Shown here: piece by piece, positions 6,218 through 12,907 of the stretch
Layout: every line of letters begins with the position of its first letter
Position numbering within the stretch: position 1 is the first letter of the stretch
Assembly (NCBI GenBank): GCA_035249175.1
Contig: DATFGT010000074.1
Span: 1 to 12,907, forward strand
DNA from: 66-474 sp035249175
Lineage (GTDB): Bacteria; Pseudomonadota; Gammaproteobacteria; Xanthomonadales; Rhodanobacteraceae
DNA length: 12,907 nt
Reading direction: 5' to 3'
Made by a program: the position numbers and the translations under genes
The notes under the pieces: model-generated
Databases searched by the model: none
What the model was told of the DNA's origin: nothing
What the model saw: the letters and a program-made list of their open reading frames with translations, nothing else

Positions 6218-7146
6218 ATCCTTCAATGCGCACGCCTGCGCCGCAAGCATCCGCCCTGGATGTCCTGGCGACCGAATCCATTCGTCCGGAGCTGGATGAC
6301 CTCGATCGTCGCCCGACCGATGAACTGGTGCGCACGCTGGTGGAAGGGCAGAGTGCCGCGCAGAGCGCCGTGATGGCGGCGGTTCCGGCAATCACCGCCG
6401 CCGCGGACGCCATCGCCGCACGCTTGAAGCAGGGCGGCCGGCTGTTCTATGTCGGTGCCGGCACCTCGGGCCGGCTGGCCATTCTCGATGCGTCGGAATG
6501 TCCGCCGACCTTCAACACTTCTCCAGAAATGGTGGTCGCGCTGATTGCTGGTGGTCCGGCCGCGGTGCAGGAGGCGGTCGAAGGCGCGGAAGACGATGAC
6601 GAAGGGGGCGCCGCCGACTTGCGGGCGAGGAATCTCAAGCCGAATGATGCCGTGGTCGGCATCACCGCGTCGGGGCGCACGCCGTACGTGGTCGGCGCGC
6701 TGCGTTATGCGCGCAAGGTGGGAAGCCATACCATCGCGATCGTCAACAATGCGCGCAGCGCGCTGGTCGATGTCGCCGACACCGCCATCGAACTGTTGAC
6801 GGGGCCGGAAGTGATCGCCGGCTCCACCCGGCTTTGCGCGGGCACCGCGCAAAAAATCGCGCTCAGCACCTTGTCGACCGCGGTGATGGTACGGCTCGGC
6901 AAAACGTATGGGCCGTACATGGTCGACGTCCGCGCGACCAACGCGAAGCTTCGCAGGCGCGCGTTGCGGATGGTCCAGCAGATCACCGGCGCGGATTCGG
7001 CTGCCAGTACCGAGGCGCTTGCGGCGACCGAAGGTCGGGTGAAGCCGGCGGTCGTGATGCTGCTCGGTGGCTGCGATGCGGATGAAGCCGAACGCAGGCT
7101 CGATGCAGCGGATGGCCGGGTGCGGGAGGCCTTGGCGCCGAGATGA
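6214..7146 (+). CDS. murQ: N-acetylmuramic acid 6-phosphate etherase (MurQ)
   Basis: Cytoplasmic SIS-domain enzyme that cleaves the D-lactyl ether of MurNAc-6-phosphate, giving GlcNAc-6-phosphate and D-lactate. It has 310 residues from the GTG at 6214, close to the E. coli enzyme (298). The SIS core reads FYVGAGTSGRLAILDASECPP at residues 79-98, and E95 fits the catalytic glutamate Glu83 of E. coli MurQ. AVEGAEDD with E126 fits Glu114. GITASGRTPYV and ELLTGPEVIAGSTR follow, both typical of MurQ. An ATG at 6226 is a possible alternative start. It is the last gene of the murA-kinase-murQ operon, supplied with substrate by the kinase. No nagA or nagB for the next steps lies in this window. A REP-like hairpin cluster follows. 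Confidence 0.96.
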   Translation: MNPSMRTPAPQASALDVLATESIRPELDDLDRRPTDELVRTLVEGQSAAQSAVMAAVPAITAAADAIAARLKQGGRLFYVGAGTSGRLAILDASECPPTFNTSPEMVVALIAGGPAAVQEAVEGAEDDDEGGAADLRARNLKPNDAVVGITASGRTPYVVGALRYARKVGSHTIAIVNNARSALVDVADTAIELLTGPEVIAGSTRLCAGTAQKIALSTLSTAVMVRLGKTYGPYMVDVRATNAKLRRRALRMVQQITGADSAASTEALAATEGRVKPAVVMLLGGCDADEAERRLDAADGRVREALAPR

Positions 7147-7193
7147 GTCGAAGTCAACACATCCGGCAGTGAATGCCTCGATTGGGAAACGAA

Positions 7194-7276
7194 CCGTTCG
7201 CGTTGAGCGTAATGAGCAAAGCGAACGGAGTCGAAACGCCATCGTCCTTCGACTTCGGCCCCATCAAGATGGGTCC
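7194..7276. repeat. REP-like hairpin cluster between convergent genes
   Basis: Three consecutive inverted repeats fill the gap after murQ: CCGTTCGC (7194-7201) with GCGAACGG (7221-7228), extended inside by TTG/CAA; GTCGAA (7230-7235) with TTCGAC (7248-7253); and CCCATC (7260-7265) with GATGGG (7268-7273). The first pair resembles dispersed xanthomonad intergenic repeats built on CGTTCG...CGAACG. The gap (7147-7361) lies between murQ (plus) and the sulfotransferase (minus), so the cluster probably serves as a bidirectional end or mRNA-stabilising structure. There is no T-run, so a classical intrinsic terminator is not supported. Confidence 0.65.
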
Positions 7277-7361
7277 TACGCTCACGACGAACGGAAACCA
7301 CTACTGTTTCAAGTGTCGCTTGGCGTCCGCCTTGGCATACGTTTGCGGGTTGCAGCGCCGC

Positions 7362-8975
7362 TCATCCCGCCTCCACGCCGGCGTCTTGCAAGCGCCGCCG
7401 CAAGCGATCCAGCTTGTTGCCATAACGGGCACTGCGTGCGGCGCCGCGATGCAGGGGCTGCCGTACTTGCGAGGCGCTGGGCGTCAGCACGGCACGCGAT
7501 GTTTTGTGGGGTTCGAGACAGGCAGGGTCGAATCGCAATCCACAGAAATCCAGCACGCGGCGGATGACGCCTTCCGGATCAGCTACCAGTGCCTCGTACT
7601 GCAGATCGAACACGTGCGCCGGATATCGCTCTCGCCAGAAACGCGCCAGGCGCAGGAAGCCGGCGCAGTAATCCGCCAGATCGTCGAGGTCGCAGGCGAA
7701 GCTGGCCACGTCGGTGAAGCAGTGGCGGTAGCACGCCAGGCAAGTTTCCACGGGATCGCGCCGGACGATGATCACACGAGCCGCCGGCAACATCGCCAGC
7801 GCCGCACCCACGTAGTGCCAGCCCAGCAGATTCTTGTCGGTGAAACGCGGTTTGGCCGCGCGCCAGCGCTCGGTTCGCGCCAGATATTCCTGGCCGAGCC
7901 GCTGCCAATCTTGCGCGGTGGCACCGGATGTCCACAGCGGGAATGCCGTACCACGGCGCCGGGATTCCACCTGAATAAGTTGCAGCATGTCGCTGATTTC
8001 GTTGGCGCCTTCAACATCCGGGTGCGAAGCCAGGATCTGCTCGACCAAGGTCGATCCGGATCGCGGCATGCCGGTGACCAGGATGGCTTCCTCGCCGGCC
8101 GTCGGATCCGGTGATGGCGAGACGGGCTGCGCAAACGCATCCTGGATCGCGTCGATGAGCCTGTGTTCTTCGGCGGCATTCCATTGCACCCGCAAGCTCG
8201 CGCGTTGCGACGCGTTTGCCTCCCCCAGAACCTCGAACGCGCGTGCATGGTCACCTTGGTCTTCCAATGCCTTCGCCAGTGCGAACCCGAACAGATAGTG
8301 CGTGCGGGCGGGCAAGTCGCCGCGTGCGCAAACCTGCTGCAGGTGTGCGGTATCGGCAGCGTCGAAAACCGTATTCAGCGACAGCCCGTACCAACCGTCG
8401 GCGCTGTCGGGATCGCGCTGCACCACCTCGCGGAATTCCGCCACCGCAGCCCCGGTCCGCCCCAGGCCGGCGTACGCCCGCGCCAGCGAAATCCGCGCCT
8501 GGATGTGCCCAGGCTCGAGTGCAAGCGCCCGTTGCAATGCCGCGACTGACTCATCTCCGCGCGCCTGTTGCCACAGCGCTTCGCCAAGATTGAACCACGC
8601 CGATTCCGAGTCGGGCGCCAGTTCGCAGGCACGCCGAAAGTGCCCCGTGGCTTCCCCGGCCTCGCCAAGCGAGAGCAGCGAGAGGCCGAGTTCGGTACGC
8701 AGGAAAAAATCATCCGGCCACATCGGCAGAACGGCGCGGAAGCAATCGACGGCCTTGGCGTAATCGCTGCGGCTGCGCGCGACCATTCCCAGCATCCGCA
8801 CCGCCTTCGGTTGGCCGGGCGCCAATGACAGTACGCTGCCCAGCGACCGCTCGGCAGCATCGAACTGGCTCGCCTCCCATTCGCGCCGCGCCCTGGCCAG
8901 CAATCGCGTGGCGACGGGTGAAAGCGACGTTCCCGCCAAGGTCACGGTCGAGCCCGCTTCTGTTCCGGAGTTCAC
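7362..8975 (-). CDS. TPR-repeat sulfotransferase
   Basis: PAPS-dependent sulfotransferase with an N-terminal tetratricopeptide array; 537 residues from the GTG at 8975. Residues ~20-250 contain several TPR units (for example ESAWFNLGEALWQQARGDES, 124-143, and QARISLARAYAGLGRTGAAV, 159-178), likely a protein-binding scaffold. The C-terminal half holds the 5'-phosphosulfate loop TGMPRSGSTLVEQIL (301-315), then HPDVEGANE with E326, in the position of the catalytic glutamate of tyrosylprotein sulfotransferases, and the 3'-phosphate loop VIIVRRDPVETCLACY (401-416). It is predicted cytoplasmic, with no signal peptide. The start is uncertain: the GTG has no strong ribosome binding site, and an upstream ATG runs straight into TGA. 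It follows a co-oriented TonB-dependent receptor by 93 bp, across a large hairpin. The acceptor is unknown. Confidence 0.9.
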   Translation of the reverse strand: MNSGTEAGSTVTLAGTSLSPVATRLLARARREWEASQFDAAERSLGSVLSLAPGQPKAVRMLGMVARSRSDYAKAVDCFRAVLPMWPDDFFLRTELGLSLLSLGEAGEATGHFRRACELAPDSESAWFNLGEALWQQARGDESVAALQRALALEPGHIQARISLARAYAGLGRTGAAVAEFREVVQRDPDSADGWYGLSLNTVFDAADTAHLQQVCARGDLPARTHYLFGFALAKALEDQGDHARAFEVLGEANASQRASLRVQWNAAEEHRLIDAIQDAFAQPVSPSPDPTAGEEAILVTGMPRSGSTLVEQILASHPDVEGANEISDMLQLIQVESRRRGTAFPLWTSGATAQDWQRLGQEYLARTERWRAAKPRFTDKNLLGWHYVGAALAMLPAARVIIVRRDPVETCLACYRHCFTDVASFACDLDDLADYCAGFLRLARFWRERYPAHVFDLQYEALVADPEGVIRRVLDFCGLRFDPACLEPHKTSRAVLTPSASQVRQPLHRGAARSARYGNKLDRLRRRLQDAGVEAG

Positions 8976-9016
8976 ATCATCGCAAAGTCAATGCCGAAGG
9001 CACGACAGCTTACGTC

Positions 9017-9056
9017 GGGCGCGCACAGGTTGCCCCAGCAAACCCGGTGCGCGCCC
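9017..9056 (-). terminator. Strong GC-rich hairpin between receptor and sulfotransferase
   Basis: GGGCGCGCAC (9017-9026) pairs perfectly with GTGCGCGCCC (9047-9056). The loop folds again, GGTTGC against GCAAACC with one bulged A, giving a nearly continuous 40-nt structure. It starts 12 nt after the receptor stop codon. No T-run follows in the minus-strand transcript, so it is better read as an attenuator or as a 3'-end block against exonucleases that keeps receptor mRNA in excess over the sulfotransferase mRNA. Confidence 0.6.
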
Positions 9057-9068
9057 GCTTCGTTGACA

Positions 9069-12000
9069 TCACCAATTGTAGGCAACCGAAATCTGTTCGG
9101 AGCGCGGCGGCATCCGGGCCTCGATCATGTTGTAGCTCGTGCCGGGGCTGCCTGTCCTGACGAAATAGTTGCCGTAGAACGTGGGCGTCTGCTTGTTGAA
9201 CACATTGAATATCTGGAACTTGAAGTCGAGCTTGTGCTCGGCCCACGCGGGCTTGTAATCCACGTTGAGGTTGACGTTGTGGATCCAGGGCGTGCGCTTG
9301 GCCCCGTATGGCGGAACCCCCGAACCCGGCGCGATGGGCACGCCCCCGCACCAGTGGTACTGGCTTGAGGTGTGCAGGCTCACCTGATCCGGTCCGTAGG
9401 CGCCGCGGCACATCCGCGGCGTACCGGAGGCGATCCACAGATTGGCGCCGACCGTCCAGTCCGGGGTGATCGCATAGGCGCCGTAGATCTTGAGCGAGTG
9501 TTTGCGGTCGGTGCCCAGGACGCCGTTCGAGTTGTCCATGATCCGGGGGTACGCCCACACCGCGGTGAGGTACGCCACAGTCCCGCTGGACTCATACATC
9601 GGTCCTACCGGGCCGGCATCGTTGCCATACAGCCTCGAGAACACGTAGTCGATCTTCCCGAACCACTTGCCGTCCCACACATGGGTGAGCGACAGGTCCA
9701 GCGCGTAATAGTTGCGCTTGGGTCCCATCTCGAAGGTTTGATCCTCCGCGGTCCAGTTGATCAGGCGCAACGTTCCGTCCGGAGCCCCCACGTAAATCTT
9801 CTGGTCCACGCCTGGATTGACCATGACCGGGCTCTGGACCCACTGGCTGCAGGTATCCGGCGTCATCCACGTGTAGCCCTCGCGTACGCCTTCCGCGCAC
9901 ATCGAGGCGGCGTCATCGGTGCCGCCGATCATTTCACCCAGCTTTTCGTAGGTGCCGGTGGCCTCGAATACCCAGCTCGTATCCCAGAAGTGCAACAGTT
10001 GCTGCATGCCCAAGACGAAGTTGTCGGAGTACGGGGCCTTGATGTTCTGGGAAGCCACGGTCAAGGAGTTCCGCGGATAGCCGTACTGGTTGCAGCACGA
10101 TACGCCCGTCGCCGGATTCTGCGGCAGCGGCTGGAATCCTTGCGGCGCGCCGGTGGCCGGGTCGATGCCGGTGTAGGTTCCGTATTCGGTGATGTTGACT
10201 ATGGGAGTGGCAACGGTGGTGCCGACGCCTACCGGCAGCGTCAGGTAATAACGCCCGGCGTTGCCGAACACCTTCATGGTGGAATCGCCGTGCACATCCC
10301 AGCTGAAACCGATGCGCGGCGACCAGTTGGGGCTGGTCAGCCTGATGTAGGGCAGGCCTGCGGCGTCGTAGTTGACGAACTGGTCGTTGCGCAGGCCCAG
10401 GGTCAACAGGAAATTCGGCGTGATCTGCCACCGGTCCTGGATGTATTGCGCGCGTTCGACGACCCGTGTGGACGGGCTGTAAGCCTGGGTGAGCTTCGTC
10501 ACGTAGTAGCCATCGGCGCCCGCCGGATTGGAAGTCACCGGCCCCACGTACGGTATCGAATTCGGATCGGTGCCGATAAGCGGCTTGTCGAGGTCGGCTG
10601 GCCCGACCAGTCCATAGCTCCAGCCGTAACCCGGGCCGGTGCCCGCCACGCCGTCGTTGAGGTCCCTCTGGACGTCGTTGTCGATGCCCACCTGGAAGTC
10701 ATGGTTGCGCCACCTGTAATCCAGGTCCAGGCGGTAATCGGTGAGGTCGACACGGTGGTTGTCCGGCGTCACCGTCAGGGCGTTCTGGGTGTTGCCAATG
10801 GGGCCGTTCGGCGTGTACGCCGGATTTTCATTGGAGATGCCGCCCACGAACACCATGTCGGGGTCGTAACCGGGATAGCCCGGCTGAAAACTGCCGTATT
10901 GCTCGTGCGATTTGCCGTACATCGCATGCAGGGTCAGGTTGTCGGTGAGGTAGGAGGTGTAGTTGAGCACGCCCATCCTGTAGACGTTCTTTCCGGTCTG
11001 GCCCTTGTAGTAAAAGTCCCCCGCGGTGTGTGTGTCGTAATCGTAATGGTGGGTCCAATCCCATGTCTTGAGCGAGCTCTGGAGTGCGGTCAAGGTGATG
11101 AAATTGCTGTCGTTGATGTTCCAGTTGATCTTTGTGTAGATCTTCGGTTTGTGGGTCTGGTCGAAAAATTCCGTATTCAGGCAATACTTGCAGTTGACGC
11201 TCGCGTACTTCGAATCATTCTCCTCGGCGCTCAGGAAGAAGAACAGCTTGTCCTTGATGATCGGGCCACTGACATACGCGTCATAGACCGTATTCATCCC
11301 GTGGTTGTCCTGGTTGTAGGAGTACAGATCCCCCGCATGGTGGCCGGCCCGCGTGACGAGCGGGTTGGCGTAATAGGTGTTCTTGGGATCACTGGCCCAG
11401 CTTGCTGGTGACCACTGCGCGCGGAACCCGAAGTGCCATTCGTTCGATCCGGTTCTACCGAGCTGGTTGATCACGCCGCCGATGGAGCGGCCGTACTTGG
11501 CGCCATAGCCCGAGATGAAAGTCTGTTGCTGCTCGATCGAGTTGTACGGCAAACCGATGCCGCCCTGATTGTCGAGCACGGCGCTGGTGAGCATGCCATC
11601 GATGTAATACTGGTTTTCCGCAGTCGAAGCGCCGCCGAAAGTCACCGCGGGAGTGCCCAGCGGTCCGCCAACCAGGACTGCCGAACCAGGTTGCACGCCC
11701 GGCGCCAGCATGGCGATGTCTTCAGCCGTACGTCCCAAAGGCAACTGCTGCAACTGCTTTTGCGTGATCGTGGTGACCTGGTTGGTGGTGGTCACGTCGA
11801 TCACCGGAATCACGTTGGCTGTAACATTGATGGTGCTGAGCGCCCCGCTCGACGTAACCGCGGCACTGCTGGCGAAGTCCACTTCCACCGAACCCGCCGC
11901 CACCGGACTGACATCGCTTTGGCTCTGGATGACCTGGCCGTTCTGCATCAGCGATACGGTATAGGTGCCGATCGGGACAATGAGCGAGTACTTCCCGGAC

Positions 12001-12221
12001 GCGCCCACCGTGATGGTGCGATTGAAGCCCGACGAGCTGCTGGTGATATGTACGGTTTCGCCGGCAGCCACCGGAACCGTTCCGTAGATGGTGCCGTTGG
12101 TCGCTTGCGCGAACGCGCCACCGCTGAAGGCGAGTGCGATCGTTCCGCCGATCGCCAGTGCCAGCGCCTTGCGCTGGAAAACATTGGTGCAACGCGGCAC
12201 ACGCAAAGACTTGCTGTTCAT
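9069..12221 (-). CDS. Oar-type TonB-dependent outer-membrane receptor
   Basis: Outer-membrane beta-barrel that would import a bulky substrate using TonB energy; 1050 residues from the ATG at 12221. Residues 1-38 are a signal peptide (basic start, hydrophobic ALALAIGGTIALAFSGGAFA, cleavage after AFA). Residues ~41-118 form a carboxypeptidase-regulatory-like beta domain (GKYSLIVPIGTYTVSL), which characterises the Oar subgroup. The plug is at ~130-255 (QLPLGRTAEDIAMLAPGVQ, YYIDGM, GYGAKYGRSIGGVINQ), and the remainder is barrel, rich in aromatic residues and ending in the typical YNW. A C-x-x-C pair (C344/C347) lies in the first part of the barrel, possibly an external loop. No substrate can be read from the sequence. 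The gene leads an apparent two-gene unit with the TPR-sulfotransferase. An antisense open frame of 679 codons across it is a composition artefact. Confidence 0.94.
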   Translation of the reverse strand: MNSKSLRVPRCTNVFQRKALALAIGGTIALAFSGGAFAQATNGTIYGTVPVAAGETVHITSSSSGFNRTITVGASGKYSLIVPIGTYTVSLMQNGQVIQSQSDVSPVAAGSVEVDFASSAAVTSSGALSTINVTANVIPVIDVTTTNQVTTITQKQLQQLPLGRTAEDIAMLAPGVQPGSAVLVGGPLGTPAVTFGGASTAENQYYIDGMLTSAVLDNQGGIGLPYNSIEQQQTFISGYGAKYGRSIGGVINQLGRTGSNEWHFGFRAQWSPASWASDPKNTYYANPLVTRAGHHAGDLYSYNQDNHGMNTVYDAYVSGPIIKDKLFFFLSAEENDSKYASVNCKYCLNTEFFDQTHKPKIYTKINWNINDSNFITLTALQSSLKTWDWTHHYDYDTHTAGDFYYKGQTGKNVYRMGVLNYTSYLTDNLTLHAMYGKSHEQYGSFQPGYPGYDPDMVFVGGISNENPAYTPNGPIGNTQNALTVTPDNHRVDLTDYRLDLDYRWRNHDFQVGIDNDVQRDLNDGVAGTGPGYGWSYGLVGPADLDKPLIGTDPNSIPYVGPVTSNPAGADGYYVTKLTQAYSPSTRVVERAQYIQDRWQITPNFLLTLGLRNDQFVNYDAAGLPYIRLTSPNWSPRIGFSWDVHGDSTMKVFGNAGRYYLTLPVGVGTTVATPIVNITEYGTYTGIDPATGAPQGFQPLPQNPATGVSCCNQYGYPRNSLTVASQNIKAPYSDNFVLGMQQLLHFWDTSWVFEATGTYEKLGEMIGGTDDAASMCAEGVREGYTWMTPDTCSQWVQSPVMVNPGVDQKIYVGAPDGTLRLINWTAEDQTFEMGPKRNYYALDLSLTHVWDGKWFGKIDYVFSRLYGNDAGPVGPMYESSGTVAYLTAVWAYPRIMDNSNGVLGTDRKHSLKIYGAYAITPDWTVGANLWIASGTPRMCRGAYGPDQVSLHTSSQYHWCGGVPIAPGSGVPPYGAKRTPWIHNVNLNVDYKPAWAEHKLDFKFQIFNVFNKQTPTFYGNYFVRTGSPGTSYNMIEARMPPRSEQISVAYNW

Positions 12222-12497
12222 GATGCTCCCTCCTGGGTTGGAATGCAGGCACAGTGAGCTTGTGCTGCCCCGGCTTTGCTTCCCCCCGTCACGCCCAATG
12301 ACGCGGCCGAGCGGTCGATCGGCAGCATCACGGCGGGCGCGACGGTCAAAGCCGTTGTTGGACATCGCTCGCAGTTCGCTCCCGAGCATACTCATCGGCC
12401 AGCGAAAACCACCAATGAAAAGACAATCACCCGACATAGCCGTGGGTTATGGTTTTGTTATTCGGGACGGCTTCCGAAACCTGTTTGGAGATCGCCG
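12222..12497. other. Leader and promoter region of the TonB-dependent receptor
   Basis: About 276 bp between the sulfotransferase remnant and the receptor start. On the minus strand a TATGCT near 12395 with a TTGGTG 19 nt upstream is a weak promoter candidate. A short stem (GCACA 12249-12253 with TGTGC 12261-12265) lies in the leader just above the ribosome binding site. The frame stays open up to 12437, but the added 72 residues show no signal peptide or conserved sequence and would hide the true signal peptide, so I treat the stretch as untranslated. Confidence 0.45.
12229..12234 (-). promoter_or_regulatory. Consensus ribosome binding site of the receptor gene
   Basis: On the minus strand AGGAGG lies 7 nt before the ATG at 12221. 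It is the best Shine-Dalgarno sequence in the window. It fixes the start at the residue directly preceding the signal peptide, rather than an in-frame start 72 codons upstream, and suggests high translation of the receptor. Confidence 0.85.
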
Positions 12498-12835
12498 ATC
12501 GCGCGCCATACGCGTTGCGTTCGCTGCCGCTGTGCAAGGGGCTGCCGCACTTGCGAGGCGCTGGGCGTCAGCACGGCGCGCGCGGTCTTGTGGGGTACGA
12601 GACACGCGGGGTCGAAGGGCTATCCGCAGAAGTCCAGCATGCGGCGAATGACGCCCTCGGGGCCTGCCACCAGCGCTTCGTATTGCGCACCGCCTTCGAG
12701 TCGCCGAGCGCCAGCAAGAACACGCCGGCCCGCGTGCGCTCGGCGGCTTCGAACTGGCGCGCCTCCACTCGCTGCGTGCCCTCGTCAGCAAGGGTCTGGC
12801 GAGAGATGAAAGCGACGCCTCGGTTTTCTCATCAT
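12498..12835 (-). pseudogene. Decayed TPR-sulfotransferase, N- and C-terminal remnants joined by a deletion
   Basis: A broken paralogue of the sulfotransferase at 7362-8975. From ATGATG at 12835 it matches the start of the intact gene (ASLSSLARPLLTRARSEW against TSLSPVATRLLARARREW). A one-base loss near 12767 then shifts the frame, after which EARQFEAAER and KAVR match. At ~12686 it jumps directly to QYEALVAGPEGVIRRMLDFCG, which matches residues 459-479 of the intact protein, so about 398 codons including both PAPS-binding loops are missing. A TAG at 12620-12622 replaces the next Leu codon. Beyond it HKTARAVLTPSASQVRQPL is almost identical to the intact copy, and similarity fades near 12500. 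No functional product is expected. The remnant lies upstream of the receptor on the same strand. Confidence 0.88.
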
Positions 12836-12858
12836 CCTTCGGGCGGGCGGCCTGAAGA

Positions 12859-12895
12859 GGGATGGGGTCGACTGTCACATCGTTTGCCCCATCCC
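12859..12895 (-). terminator. GC-rich hairpin preceding the sulfotransferase remnant
   Basis: GGGATGGGG (12859-12867) pairs perfectly with CCCCATCCC (12887-12895) around a 19-nt loop. It lies 23 nt before the ATGATG of the sulfotransferase remnant, as the hairpin at 9017-9056 lies about 40 nt before the intact sulfotransferase. By analogy it would follow another receptor gene beyond the right edge. There is no T-run; the role is inferred from position and structure. Confidence 0.5.
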
Positions 12896-12907
12896 CGGTG
12901 GCACGTG

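Noticed and set aside
6223..7242. 339-codon minus-strand open frame opposite murQ
   Set aside because: It is antisense to a secure MurQ, with Arg/His-rich low-information sequence.
7194..7293. Possible CRISPR-like or tandem repeat structure after murQ
   Set aside because: The repeated CGAACGG words are parts of hairpin arms at irregular spacing, not evenly spaced repeats with unique spacers.
9372..11411. Long plus-strand open frame (679 codons) antisense to the receptor gene
   Set aside because: It has no recognisable domains, is rich in Arg/His/Val as expected from reading the complement of GC-rich coding DNA, and lies wholly opposite a receptor with clear signal peptide, plug and barrel features.
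12222..12437. 72-residue N-terminal extension of the receptor
   Set aside because: A consensus ribosome binding site and a typical signal peptide begin at the ATG at 12221; the extension has neither.

Overview
This is a GC-rich chromosomal window from a gammaproteobacterium. The gene content points to the Xanthomonadales (Lysobacterales), probably a Rhodanobacteraceae- or Xanthomonadaceae-like organism: a ~1050-residue Oar-type TonB-dependent receptor next to a TPR-sulfotransferase, a GlcD-type glycolate oxidase, and REP-like palindromes between genes. The genus is inference. I saw no tRNA, rRNA, CRISPR array, transposase or phage gene.

Layout. (1) Positions 1-1822, minus strand: the N-terminal part of glycolate oxidase subunit GlcD (cut by the window edge), preceded by a class-V alanine/serine-glyoxylate aminotransferase. 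A REP-like palindrome lies between them. Together they would oxidise glycolate to glyoxylate and transaminate it to glycine. (2) Positions 1823-2083: a divergent intergenic region with three small inverted repeats. (3) Positions 2084-7146, plus strand: a sodium:solute symporter, a 279-bp gap, then a tight murA / murK-like kinase / murQ operon (21-bp gap, then a GTGA overlap). This looks like an amino-sugar and peptidoglycan-recycling locus: uptake of an unidentified solute, phosphorylation of GlcNAc and/or MurNAc, and cleavage of the lactyl ether of MurNAc-6-phosphate. A complete MurA, the first enzyme of the opposite biosynthetic route, sits in the same transcript. (4) Positions 7147-7361: a REP-like hairpin cluster between converging genes. 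(5) Positions 7362-12221, minus strand: a TonB-dependent receptor followed by a TPR-sulfotransferase, separated by a strong GC-rich hairpin. (6) Positions ~12498-12907: a decayed second copy of the sulfotransferase, with a ~1.2-kb internal deletion, a -1 frameshift and an in-frame TAG. It is preceded by another GC-rich hairpin of different sequence, which suggests a tandem array of receptor-hairpin-sulfotransferase modules continuing to the right.

The points most worth following are the receptor-sulfotransferase module with its dead paralogue and recurring hairpin, and the pairing of lactyl-ether-forming (MurA) and lactyl-ether-cleaving (MurQ) enzymes in one operon. Individual enzyme identities are secure from motifs. 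Transporter substrate, sulfotransferase target and hairpin functions are inference.
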